Assembly: GCA_955652265.1 (NCBI GenBank) | Contig: CATPBD010000010.1 | Span: 1-27,836, forward strand | From: an uncultured Gemmatimonadaceae bacterium | Lineage (GTDB): Bacteria; Gemmatimonadota; Gemmatimonadetes; Gemmatimonadales; Gemmatimonadaceae | DNA length: 27,836 nucleotides | Direction of reading: 5' to 3' | Shown here: positions 1 through 7,348 of the stretch, in pieces | Position numbering within the stretch: position 1 is the stretch's first letter | How the letters are laid out: each line of letters starts with the position of its first letter | Program-made: the position numbers and the translations under genes | The notes under the pieces: model-generated | Databases searched by the model: none | Seen by the model: only the letters and a program-made list of their open reading frames with translations | Told to the model about the DNA's origin: nothing

Positions 1-1167
1 CGTTCTCAAATGGACTTTTTTGTCGCTCCACCTGCTGTCCCGACCAAGCTATTACCCGCACAAAACAGTAGTAGCTCTCCACCCCTCAGCCAGCGCTATA
101 CATTCGATCTATTCGTCATCGGGAAGTCGAATGAGTTGGCCACAGCTGCAGCTCTTACTGTAAGTCAGGCTCCAGGAAGAGTTTACAACCCTCTATTCAT
201 TTACGGTGACACTGGGCTTGGCAAAACGCATCTAATGCAAGCGGTTGCACACGAAACGCTTCAGCGTAACCCCAACACTCGCATCACTTATGTAGGCACC
301 GAGCAGTTTATGAACGAGCTCATAAGCTCGATTCTCGACCGTACTGGAGCAGAATTTCGCCGACGTTATCGCGAAACCGATCTACTGCTCATCGATGATG
401 TTCATTTCCTCAAGGGAAGGAAGGAAACAACTCAGGAAGAATTCTTCCACACCTTCAATGCCTTATATGAGGCAGGTCGCCAGATCGTACTGACCAGTGA
501 TCGCCCTCCTTCAGAAATTGCAGGTCTCGAGGCAAGGCTCATCAGTCGCTTTCAGTGGGGCATGGTTGCGGATATTAGCCTGCCTGATTTTGAGCATCGC
601 GTCGCCATTCTAAAACAGAAAGCACAGATTGACCGGCTCGAACTAACAATCCCTGACGATGTAATCCACTTCATCGCCGAGCATGTTCGCTCCAACGTCA
701 GAGAGCTCGAAGGATCTATAATCAAGCTTCTCGCTTATGCGTCACTAAAACACAAAGACATTACTGTCGAAGTTGCTCGAGAGGCGCTTAGGGATAAGCT
801 CCGAGCAATTGAGGGCCTCGAGCCTGATGCCAATGGCAAACTCACCATTCTCACCATCCAGCAGGTAGTCGCAAAAGAATGGGGAGTAACCGTTGACGGT
901 CTTCGCTCCAAGACGAGAACCAAGACTCTTACCATCCCTCGTCAGATTGCCATGTACCTTGCCAGAGAGCTGCTTGCTACACAACTCGTGGAAATCGGAA
1001 ATGCATTTGGCGGTCGCGACCATTCAACCGTGATCCACAGCATCGATAAAGTTCACGAAGCTGTTACCGAAGATCCTCAGCTCAAGACCCGCATCAATCG
1101 ACTCCGCGCAATGTTGGAAACCTTCACCTCACTATCAAACCGTGTGGAAAGGACTACAGTATCCTAA
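1..1167 (+). CDS. dnaA: Chromosomal replication initiator DnaA (5'-truncated by window edge)
   Basis: DnaA is the AAA+ initiator that binds DnaA boxes, melts oriC and recruits the replicative helicase. The Walker A motif GDTGLGKTH lies at about nt 205-231 and Walker B (LLLIDDVHF) at about 382-408. The domain IV DNA-binding signature GGRDHSTVIHSI begins at nt 1009. The first in-frame ATG is at nt 10, but it would leave only about 28 residues before the AAA+ start (RYTFDLFVIG). The frame is open back to nt 1 with no stop, so domain I and most of the linker lie upstream of the window. The Ser/Pro-rich stretch before the AAA+ domain fits the variable domain II linker. dnaN follows on the same strand after 195 bp. 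Codon use looks more A/T-rich than in genes further right. Identity is secure; the true start is not visible. Confidence 0.97.
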   Translation, partial: RSQMDFFVAPPAVPTKLLPAQNSSSSPPLSQRYTFDLFVIGKSNELATAAALTVSQAPGRVYNPLFIYGDTGLGKTHLMQAVAHETLQRNPNTRITYVGTEQFMNELISSILDRTGAEFRRRYRETDLLLIDDVHFLKGRKETTQEEFFHTFNALYEAGRQIVLTSDRPPSEIAGLEARLISRFQWGMVADISLPDFEHRVAILKQKAQIDRLELTIPDDVIHFIAEHVRSNVRELEGSIIKLLAYASLKHKDITVEVAREALRDKLRAIEGLEPDANGKLTILTIQQVVAKEWGVTVDGLRSKTRTKTLTIPRQIAMYLARELLATQLVEIGNAFGGRDHSTVIHSIDKVHEAVTEDPQLKTRINRLRAMLETFTSLSNRVERTTVS

Positions 1168-1362
1168 GCCCAATGTCGACAACACCTATCCACTCTTGTT
1201 ACCAACATCCTATCGCACATTAACCAACGTAGCGGAAATTACGTCCCCCTCATAACTTAGACCCAACTCAACATTGGTCCACAGCACCTACTATAGCTAC
1301 TAGTTTAAATCTCTTTGAAAGACACCATTAGTACGTCACCCGAAATCCACAGAGGGAAGGGG
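1168..1362. other. dnaA-dnaN intergenic region with weak DnaA-box-like 9-mers
   Basis: This 195-bp gap is relatively A/T-rich. Three 9-mers match 7 of 9 bases of the E. coli DnaA box TTATCCACA: CTATCCACT at 1186-1194, TGGTCCACA at 1275-1283 and AAATCCACA at 1343-1351. All lie on the plus strand. No perfect box or 13-mer array is seen, so it may be a secondary DnaA-binding or autoregulatory region, with the true oriC upstream of dnaA outside the window. A sigma70-like TATAGC near 1293 could serve dnaN. Confidence 0.3.
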
Positions 1363-2475
1363 ATGCGCTTCACGATCTCGCGCGAGAAACTTCAAGAGGG
1401 TCTTGCAGCTGTAGCTGCTAGTATCCCGGCGAAGACAACATTGCCTGTGTTGGCGAATATTTTGCTCGAGACAACGGATAAAGGGATTAAACTGTCCGGG
1501 ACAGACTTGGATATTGCTGTTAGCACGGAAGTAATGGCGGATGTCGATGTTGCTGGAGCAGTTACAGTTCCCGCGAAAAAGTTAAGTGAAATTGCGCGCG
1601 AACTTCCACCTGCTCCTGTAAAGATCGGTGCCGTCGGTGAGCAGAGAATTATACTCGAATGTGGCCGGTCTCGGTTTAAACTCTTGGGCCTTCCCCGAGA
1701 TGAATTTCCCACGTTTCCGTCAGTCCGGTTTAATGAAAGTTGGAGGATCCGGTCGGGAGATCTGCAGCAATTGATTTCTCATACTTCGTTTGCTGTATCC
1801 GCTGAGGAAAGCCGTCCGATTCTGAATGGCGTCTTGTGGGAGTTGAGACCTGATAAAATGCGGATGGTGGCAACCAACGGACATCGATTGGCAAAGATGG
1901 ACATTCCGATCGACTCAGCTAATGCACCTGCTAGTGATCTGATTGTTCCACCAAAAGCGCTGGAACAAATACGGCGGCTATTTCCCGCTGAAGAAGAACT
2001 GGAGATTGCCCGCGGGGATAATCATATCGGGTTTCGGTCACCATTTACGGCGGTTTTCACCCGTCTTATCGAGGGCCCATACCCGAATTATGAACAGGTT
2101 ATTCCGAAGGACAATGACAAGGTAGCCGTTGCTGATAAGGTGGCTTTGGCAAGCGCACTAAAGCGCATGTCAGTGATCGCTTCGGACCAGACGCATCGAA
2201 TCCGACTGTCCTTCAATTCTGGGATGTTGAAATTCAGTGTACAAACTCCGGATCTTGGTGAAGCCCAGGACGAACTTCCAATCCGATATACAGGGGATCA
2301 GCTCGATATTGGTTTTAATGCAAGCTATCTGCTCGAGATTCTGCGCTATATCCCTACCGATGAAGTACGAATGACGTTCAAGGCACCGGAAAGAGCTGCG
2401 ACGATAGAACCGGAGGGCTGGAAAGATCCGGCATCGTACATGTGCCTCGTGATGCCGCTGCGTCTCGTGGATTAG
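1363..2475 (+). CDS. dnaN: DNA polymerase III beta sliding clamp
   Basis: This is the ring-shaped processivity clamp that tethers DNA polymerase III to DNA and also binds Pol I, ligase and mismatch-repair proteins. The protein is 370 aa, close to the usual length of about 366. It starts MRFTISREKL and carries the family features 'LPVLANILLE' near the N-terminus, 'ATNGHRLA' and 'EGPYPNYEQVIP' in the middle, and the classic C-terminus 'CLVMPLRLVD'. I chose the ATG at 1363 because GAGGGAAGGGG sits directly upstream as a ribosome-binding site. A TTG at 1315 would add 16 residues not expected in the family. The gene lies downstream of dnaA on the same strand, the standard arrangement. Its stop overlaps the stop of the convergent lipoprotein gene by 4 bp. 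Confidence 0.97.
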   Translation: MRFTISREKLQEGLAAVAASIPAKTTLPVLANILLETTDKGIKLSGTDLDIAVSTEVMADVDVAGAVTVPAKKLSEIARELPPAPVKIGAVGEQRIILECGRSRFKLLGLPRDEFPTFPSVRFNESWRIRSGDLQQLISHTSFAVSAEESRPILNGVLWELRPDKMRMVATNGHRLAKMDIPIDSANAPASDLIVPPKALEQIRRLFPAEEELEIARGDNHIGFRSPFTAVFTRLIEGPYPNYEQVIPKDNDKVAVADKVALASALKRMSVIASDQTHRIRLSFNSGMLKFSVQTPDLGEAQDELPIRYTGDQLDIGFNASYLLEILRYIPTDEVRMTFKAPERAATIEPEGWKDPASYMCLVMPLRLVD

Positions 2476-3356
2476 GGCACGATTCTGAAATCCTGCTTTG
2501 AATCCTGCTTGAACCGGAACTGTTTCGCTGATGTTGTCACTCCGAGATTCAAGACCTGATCGACTGCTAGACGTATAATTCGACCAGTTGTCGGGTCGAG
2601 GTAATAAAATGCTGTTCCAGTTCCGATTGCATCGACCAACACGCGATGCTGCTGTAGTCCTCCCTCCCCTATCGCGTGGATTGTATCAGCTCTCAGAACT
2701 AGCAACGCTCGGCGACCCTCAAACGACACCTCTCCCGAGACCACGTACGATCTGGTAGTGTGTGTAGATGTTGGTACTCCGCCCTGACAACCCTTAACAT
2801 CTGCTGAGTCTTTCCAGCCTGCTCCTGCCGAGAGCTGTTTTGGGAACGCTACCAGTAGGTTGTGAAGGTCTGTTGCCAGCATCGAGCTCATCGACTTGCA
2901 TTTTTCACTGGCTGTATCGCTGATGAGCGTCAGGGCACTGTCTGTAAGCAATCCAGAGATCTGAATTGGTAGTTGGACGGATTGGACCGGGCCAATCCGT
3001 CCCTGTGTTGTTGTAGCAAAAGTATCTACTACAGCAGTGAAACCAATTGCTTGGTCTGCCTGCTCCAGGGTCAGGAGCTCGTGGGTGATGTTGGTGGAAA
3101 TCTCGCGATGATAAACGGAATCCGGATCACTGGTTTCAATGGCCGCACTTCTTGAGATTCGGTAAATCACTACACCGGGTGCGTACTTGAAGGACCACGA
3201 CCCCGTGTTACTCAGGGGCGCCGGCAGTCGGGAGACTGGAGAAGCTGGCATCGGTGCTGGAGCAGCCGGGCGCGAAGTTTGGGTTCCACTGCATGCAAGC
3301 ATGAGCCAGGCGAAAGCAAAAAGAAGCGAAGCGCTTCTTCGATCCAGAATCCTCAC
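2472..3356 (-). CDS. Hypothetical lipoprotein
   Basis: No function is recognised. The 294-aa product begins with a basic n-region (RILDRRSAS) and a hydrophobic stretch ending in WLMLAC, a plausible lipobox with the acylated Cys about 22 residues from the start. The mature part opens with a Ser/Pro/Ala-rich linker and continues as an apparently beta-rich globular domain ending '...KQDFRIVP'. It is probably exported and lipid-anchored. The GTG at 3356 gives a compact signal peptide. An upstream start at 3407 would place the first codons inside the hairpin that follows rnpB. The 3' end converges on dnaN with a 4-bp overlap. The gene lies just downstream of rnpB in the same direction, so read-through from the RNase P promoter could transcribe it. 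Confidence 0.7.
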   Translation of the reverse strand: MRILDRRSASLLFAFAWLMLACSGTQTSRPAAPAPMPASPVSRLPAPLSNTGSWSFKYAPGVVIYRISRSAAIETSDPDSVYHREISTNITHELLTLEQADQAIGFTAVVDTFATTTQGRIGPVQSVQLPIQISGLLTDSALTLISDTASEKCKSMSSMLATDLHNLLVAFPKQLSAGAGWKDSADVKGCQGGVPTSTHTTRSYVVSGEVSFEGRRALLVLRADTIHAIGEGGLQQHRVLVDAIGTGTAFYYLDPTTGRIIRLAVDQVLNLGVTTSAKQFRFKQDSKQDFRIVP

Positions 3357-3387
3357 GTAACTTCTCGCTTGATGAGTAATGGGGGAA

Positions 3388-3425
3388 TGAACAACCTCCG
3401 ACAACACATCGCCGGAGGTTGTTCA
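3388..3425 (-). terminator. Perfect 13-bp hairpin after rnpB (no U-tract)
   Basis: TGAACAACCTCCG (3388-3400) is followed by a 12-nt loop and its exact reverse complement (3413-3425). It begins about 6-9 nt beyond the 3' end of rnpB and could terminate or stabilise and process that transcript. Neither strand shows a T-run after the stem, so it is not a canonical intrinsic terminator. Confidence 0.6.
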
Positions 3426-3430
3426 CATTA

Positions 3431-3818
3431 AGCGAGCAATCGGTCTATAAGCCGGGTTCTGTCGGACTACGCAAATAATCCGGACGATCATTTCTCTCCG
3501 AGCATGGTTACCCATGCTCTCTAGCAGCCTACCCGCGGTGTCTTTTTCGAGGTGGACGTCTCTCGCCGCATATTTGGCCTTGCTCCAGCCGGGGTTTGCC
3601 TTGCCACTCGTGTCACCACAAGCGCGGTGGGCTCTTACTCCACCATTTCACCCTTACCGTCCCGAAGGATGGCGGTCTCTTTTCTGTGGTACTTTCCGTC
3701 ACGGGTAACTCTCGCTACCCATGCCCAGGCGTTACCTGGCGACCTGTCCACTGGAGCCCGGACTTTCCTCGAACAGGTATTGATACCAATTCGCGACCGT
3801 CCGACCGATTGCTCTCTT
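3431..3818 (-). ncRNA. rnpB: RNase P RNA (bacterial type A)
   Basis: This is the catalytic RNA of ribonuclease P, which removes 5' leaders from pre-tRNAs. On the minus strand the 5' part contains GAGGAAAGTCCGGGCTCC, the conserved P4/CR I block. The 3' part contains ACAGAACCCGGCTTATAGAC, the CR V/P4 partner. The internal GGGTAGGCTGCTAGAG-like segment and GGTAAGGGTGAAA also match the class A core. The ends form a perfect 12-bp P1 helix: GAGCAATCGGTC (3814 down to 3803) pairs with GACCGATTGCTC (3445 down to 3434). The length of about 385 nt fits type A RNAs. The exact ends are inferred from P1 and the promoter. Several open frames inside this region are not genes. Confidence 0.97.
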
Positions 3819-3851
3819 CAAATATAAACCAAAATTATGAATCAGCACAAA
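3819..3851 (-). promoter_or_regulatory. Candidate rnpB promoter, TTTG-N21-TATATTTG
   Basis: On the minus strand TATATTTG (3826 down to 3819) matches the Bacteroidetes -7 element TAnnTTTG exactly. TTTG (3851 down to 3848) sits 21 nt upstream as the -33 element. The predicted start is around 3812-3815, where the P1 helix begins. The same TATATT could also be read as a sigma70 -10, but its -35 would be poor. Confidence 0.55.
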
Positions 3852-3868
3852 CCAAAATGACGAATCAG
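3827..3868. repeat. Two 19-bp direct repeats overlapping the rnpB promoter
   Basis: AACCAAAATTATGAATCAG (3827-3845) and AACCAAAATGACGAATCAG (3850-3868) are identical at 17 of 19 positions and offset by 23 bp, about two helical turns. The proximal copy fills the spacer between the -33 and -7 elements; the distal copy lies just upstream of -33. The layout suggests an operator or a duplicated promoter segment. Confidence 0.75.
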
Positions 3869-3973
3869 GTGAATTCTGTCCTTTGAGCATGTCAGCGTGT
3901 GACGGTCATCTGACGGGCTCTCGTATCCTTCCTCATCGGTCCGGTTTTTCCCATTGACAACCGTGAGGATCAA

Positions 3974-4879
3974 ATGCCTTCAGACTCAAAGCGCGGCCTG
4001 CCGCGTATTCCTGTCTCGACAATTCTTACTCCGCTCGAGCGGTCAAGCGTCGATGCAGCAGCACATGGGTTGTGTGACGCGCTCCATCGGGAATCACTCG
4101 AGGAGGTTCTTTCTGATCTCAGGCAACAGAAAGCAGGCCTGGTCCTGATATCGGTTACGCGATATGGCTCACAAAGCTCTGCACGTGTGGCTGCAATGGT
4201 GCGGGAGTTTCCGAGAGTTCCTGCTGTGGCTTTGTTGACCGAGACCCAGAACTCCACGCCGCATACGACACTTGCGCTTGGGCAACTCGGAATCCGAACG
4301 CTTGTAGACGCGAGAATGCCAGCGGGCTGGCAAACCCTCAGAAACCTGTTGGCGTCTCAAGGGTCAATAGATCTACAACGCTCGGCCCTTACCCAGATTA
4401 GTCTGGATTTGCCTGGCGTGTCGAAGGACTGCTGGAGATTCTTCGAGCTGCTATTCGATACGTCTTCCAGGATCTCGACAGTACGCCAGCTAGCACGCCA
4501 CCTGAATATTCTTCCGAGCACCTTGATGAGTCGCTTCTTCCGGGTGAAACTGCCTGCCCCGAAACGGTATCTATCCCTTGCGAGATTGATACGAGCTGCT
4601 CGGCTATTCGAGAATCCGGGATTGTCAGTAGCTCGGGTAGCAAACCACCTTGATTACTCGTCACCCCAGAGCTTTGGCAGGCACGTGTGCACCATGATGA
4701 AAGTGTCTCCGGTCAAATTCAGAAGCACCTACGATGGACAGGGAATGCTTCAGCATTTCAGAACAGAGCTGATTCTTCCTTACGTGGAAGTGCTTTGCAC
4801 ATTTCGGCCGTCAGCAGCCTATCCGGGTTGGATACCGAAATCTCACAAGCCTCTTCGTACGGAGAATGCTAGCCTCTGA
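3974..4879 (+). CDS. AraC-family transcriptional regulator
   Basis: This is a 301-aa predicted DNA-binding regulator. The C-terminal half (about residues 165-255) has the two-helix-turn-helix AraC/XylS architecture: first HTH 'VRQLARHLNILPSTLMSRF', second 'SVARVANHLDYSSPQSFGRH' followed by 'KVSPVKFR'. The N-terminal part (about 10-125) alternates hydrophobic strands and helices ('GLVLISV', 'VPAVALL', 'LGIRTLVDA') like a response-regulator receiver, but I see no acidic phospho-acceptor pocket. A degenerate receiver is therefore an inference. The ATG at 3974 is preceded by GAGGATCAA, a good ribosome-binding site. About 45 residues follow the HTH with no recognised function. The gene converges on pyrE with an 11-bp overlap. 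The effector and target genes are unknown. Confidence 0.85.
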   Translation: MPSDSKRGLPRIPVSTILTPLERSSVDAAAHGLCDALHRESLEEVLSDLRQQKAGLVLISVTRYGSQSSARVAAMVREFPRVPAVALLTETQNSTPHTTLALGQLGIRTLVDARMPAGWQTLRNLLASQGSIDLQRSALTQISLDLPGVSKDCWRFFELLFDTSSRISTVRQLARHLNILPSTLMSRFFRVKLPAPKRYLSLARLIRAARLFENPGLSVARVANHLDYSSPQSFGRHVCTMMKVSPVKFRSTYDGQGMLQHFRTELILPYVEVLCTFRPSAAYPGWIPKSHKPLRTENASL

Positions 4880-5426
4880 GAGCGGCGATGATCTGATTCG
4901 CGGTCACGAGGCTTAAAACGGTGACCCCATCTTTTTCGATTGCTTGTCTTCCACCCTCTTCGCGGTCCACTAGAGCCAGAACACCGACTACAAAACCTTT
5001 CGCGCTGCGCACAGCTTCAATCGCGCGCAGCGCAGAACCACCCGTAGTTATTACATCCTCTATTACCGCGACACGGTCTCCTTCCCTGAAAGGTCCTTCA
5101 AGAAGCCTTCCTGTGCCGTGAGCTTTCACCTCTCTCCGCACAGTGAATGCACGCAGCGGATGGCCTGAAGCAGCACTGGCGTAACTGATTGCGTAGGCGA
5201 TTGGATCAGCGCCCAGTGTAAGGCCTCCAATGGCGTCGACTTTCCAGCCGCTTTCAGTAAGCGCGGAAAGTGCGAGGCGGCCAATGATCGACAATCCTTC
5301 AGGACTCATTGTCGTCAACCGAGCGTCAATGTAAAAATTCGACTGCTTCCCCGAGGCGAGTGTAAACTGACCGCGCTTCACGGAACGTTCAGCAAGCAAT
5401 GTGATTAATGCCGAGTAATCAGTCAT
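4869..5426 (-). CDS. pyrE: Orotate phosphoribosyltransferase
   Basis: PyrE joins orotate to PRPP to give orotidine 5'-monophosphate, the fifth step of de novo pyrimidine synthesis, in the cytoplasm. The 185-aa protein has the N-terminal 'FTLASGKQSNFYID' (residues 21-34), the flexible loop region 'VRREVKAHGTGRLLEG' (96-111) and the PRPP-binding signature 'VIEDVITTGGSA' (121-132). These are all family hallmarks. The length fits the short bacterial form. The ATG start gives a normal N-terminus. No other pyrimidine gene is adjacent, so it is a singleton here. It is divergent from the histidine kinase across about 36 bp and convergent with the AraC-type regulator, sharing 11 bp at the 3' ends. Confidence 0.96.
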   Translation of the reverse strand: MTDYSALITLLAERSVKRGQFTLASGKQSNFYIDARLTTMSPEGLSIIGRLALSALTESGWKVDAIGGLTLGADPIAYAISYASAASGHPLRAFTVRREVKAHGTGRLLEGPFREGDRVAVIEDVITTGGSALRAIEAVRSAKGFVVGVLALVDREEGGRQAIEKDGVTVLSLVTANQIIAALRG

Positions 5427-5462
5427 GGTGCGAGAGGTTATGGCTTCTTATGATTGGAGTCA

Positions 5463-6410
5463 ATGCATCTATTTTTGCCGATTGGTTTTGATTTTTGGAC
5501 AGGTCTTATTGGCTGGATTGTGTCGCTCGCGACCGTTCTTGGCCTTGCCTTGGTGTTGCGTCATGAGCGTCGACAGGCTCGGAGTCTGGTAGAACGCTCT
5601 AAAGAGCTGGAGCGACTCTCCTCCGAATTGTTGCGCGTGAATCGCATGAAGAGCGAGTTCCTTGCAAACGTGTCTCATGAGCTTCGCACTCCTCTCAACG
5701 CAATCGTCGGCTTTGTCGATCTTCTTCGCGAAGGCGTATACGGAGAACTAGCTCCACGTCAGGTGAAGCCTGTCGAGCGGATCGAAGCATCGGCCAATCA
5801 CCTTCGCCATCTAGTTGATCAGGTTCTTGATCTTGCGAAAATGGCAGCCGGCCGGCTCGAGATTCATACGGAGACCATAGACTTACGTCCTTTCGTTCTC
5901 GATGTCGCGAGCGAGATAGAATCGCTGGTGAGTGAAAAAGGGCTCAGCCTTTCGCTCGTTATGGGTGCAGCATTGCCAAGGATCCGGACCGACCCGACTC
6001 ACTTGCGACAGATTCTCGTGAATCTCCTGGGAAACGCTGTGAAATACACGAATGAAGGGGGGATTGTCATTCGAACTCGTCTGGTCGACTCGCTCCCCGA
6101 CAGTGGCACTCAGTCATCCGATCGGGCTCCGTACCCGACCAATCCATGGATTGGAATACAGGTTATCGATACTGGAATCGGAATACGTCCAGCGGATCAG
6201 AGCCGGATCTTCGACGAATTCGAGCAGGTTGATGCGGGGCCGCGAGGTAACTCAGCCGAGCGTGGTACTGGACTTGGGCTGGCGATCTCTCGGCGACTCG
6301 CCAGCCTCATCGGAGGGATGGTAGAACTGGAGAGTGAGTTTGGAAGAGGATCTACGTTTACTCTTTGGCTCCCGGTGGATCCAAACGACCTAGCGGCTAC
6401 GTCTAAGTAG
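5463..6410 (+). CDS. Membrane-anchored sensor histidine kinase (orphan)
   Basis: This two-component kinase autophosphorylates on histidine and passes the phosphate to a response regulator. From the ATG at 5463 the product is 315 aa. It has one N-terminal membrane helix (about residues 10-32), a short basic/coiled segment, a HisKA domain with 'NVSHELRTPLNA' (phospho-acceptor His72), and a HATPase_c domain with N-box 'NLLGNAVKYT', G1 'DTGIGI', F-box 'FDEFEQVD' and G2 'GTGLGL'. There is almost no extracytoplasmic loop and no PAS or HAMP domain, so it probably senses an intramembrane or partner signal. A TTG at 5454 would add 3 residues; GGAG at 5456-5459 is close to the ATG. No response regulator gene is adjacent. 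The 3' end overlaps the Ser/Thr kinase gene by 21 bp on the opposite strand. Confidence 0.93.
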   Translation: MHLFLPIGFDFWTGLIGWIVSLATVLGLALVLRHERRQARSLVERSKELERLSSELLRVNRMKSEFLANVSHELRTPLNAIVGFVDLLREGVYGELAPRQVKPVERIEASANHLRHLVDQVLDLAKMAAGRLEIHTETIDLRPFVLDVASEIESLVSEKGLSLSLVMGAALPRIRTDPTHLRQILVNLLGNAVKYTNEGGIVIRTRLVDSLPDSGTQSSDRAPYPTNPWIGIQVIDTGIGIRPADQSRIFDEFEQVDAGPRGNSAERGTGLGLAISRRLASLIGGMVELESEFGRGSTFTLWLPVDPNDLAATSK

Positions 6411-7298
6411 CCCTTTGAACTTGTCGAGAATCTTTGGTTGCTCCGGGGTGATGCGAGCAGCTTCAGCGAAGGCATTGGCGAAGGCGATCACGCTCGGGTA
6501 TCGATCAGTTGGCGATCGTGACAGTGCGCGCATTACGACAGTATCGAGTTCGGGCGCAAAATCGAATTTGCCCTCTCCGGCATCCTTGAGAGGAATCGGC
6601 GGCATCGTGAGAAGCTGGGTAAACATCTCGCGCGGGGCCTTTGCGGTGTATGGCAGACAACGGGTGAGGAGATAGTACGATATGGTCGCGAGACTGTACT
6701 GGTCCGCGGCGGGGGTCACAATCTCACCGGATAACGCTTCCGGGGCGATGTACATGAGCGTTCCGACAAAAAACCCGGCACGAGTTAGCCGCTCGTCGCC
6801 CGAGGGTTGTGTGTCCGTCGCAATCCCAAAATCGAGCAGCTTTACGCGTCGCGTCTGTGCGTCGTACATCACATTTTCGGGCTTCAGGTCGCGATGTACG
6901 ATCCCTGCGTCATGGGCTGTTTGGACGCCGGCAGCTATCTGCGAGACGATGGTCGATACCTCATCCCTCGGCAACGGTGCGTACTGCTTGGCATAGCGAT
7001 CGAGAATCTCACCATCTGCCCACTCAATCGCGAGAAAATGAAGGCCCTTCTCGGACTGTCCTATTTCAATGGTCTCGACCACGTTGGGATGCCTTACGCG
7101 AGCGCCGTACTTCGCCTCACGGACAAAACGGGTTACGGCGGTGGTATCCTGGCGTAGTTTTTCCCGTAGCACTTTGAGAGCAACGGTGCCATGATTCGGA
7201 TGTTCGGCCAGGTATACGGCGGAAGTCCCGCCTTCACCTACTTCCTTTCTGATGGTATAGCCAGCTATGGAAGCGCCGACCATCTGTTCTCGAGACAC
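6390..7298 (-). CDS. Ser/Thr protein kinase, PknB-like (soluble)
   Basis: A Hanks-type kinase transferring phosphate from ATP to protein Ser/Thr. The 302-aa protein is essentially only the kinase domain: glycine loop 'GEGGTSAVY' (21-29), invariant Lys42 in 'VALKVL', alpha-C Glu in 'FVREAKYG', catalytic loop 'HRDLKPEN', 'LLDFGIA', and activation-loop end 'GTLMYIAPE'. All catalytic residues are present, so it should be active. There is no transmembrane segment and no PASTA or other sensor domain; a basic tail 'KFKGLLRRSR' ends it. The GTG at 7298 gives 302 aa; an ATG at 7283, preceded by GAGAACAG, would give 297 aa and is a good alternative. It is divergent from the GWxTD gene by 50 bp and convergent with the histidine kinase. 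Targets are unknown. Confidence 0.93.
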   Translation of the reverse strand: MSREQMVGASIAGYTIRKEVGEGGTSAVYLAEHPNHGTVALKVLREKLRQDTTAVTRFVREAKYGARVRHPNVVETIEIGQSEKGLHFLAIEWADGEILDRYAKQYAPLPRDEVSTIVSQIAAGVQTAHDAGIVHRDLKPENVMYDAQTRRVKLLDFGIATDTQPSGDERLTRAGFFVGTLMYIAPEALSGEIVTPAADQYSLATISYYLLTRCLPYTAKAPREMFTQLLTMPPIPLKDAGEGKFDFAPELDTVVMRALSRSPTDRYPSVIAFANAFAEAARITPEQPKILDKFKGLLRRSR

Positions 7299-7348
7299 GC
7301 CGCGAAGCTAATAGAAACTGGCGAAGCCGGGTAGGGTATTAACCATTC

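Noticed and set aside
1315..1362. TTG start that would lengthen DnaN by 16 residues
   Set aside because: The ATG at 1363 has a strong ribosome-binding site and matches the usual DnaN N-terminus.
3514..3886. Several short plus-strand open frames
   Set aside because: They lie in the RNase P RNA gene on the opposite strand, which explains the sequence fully.
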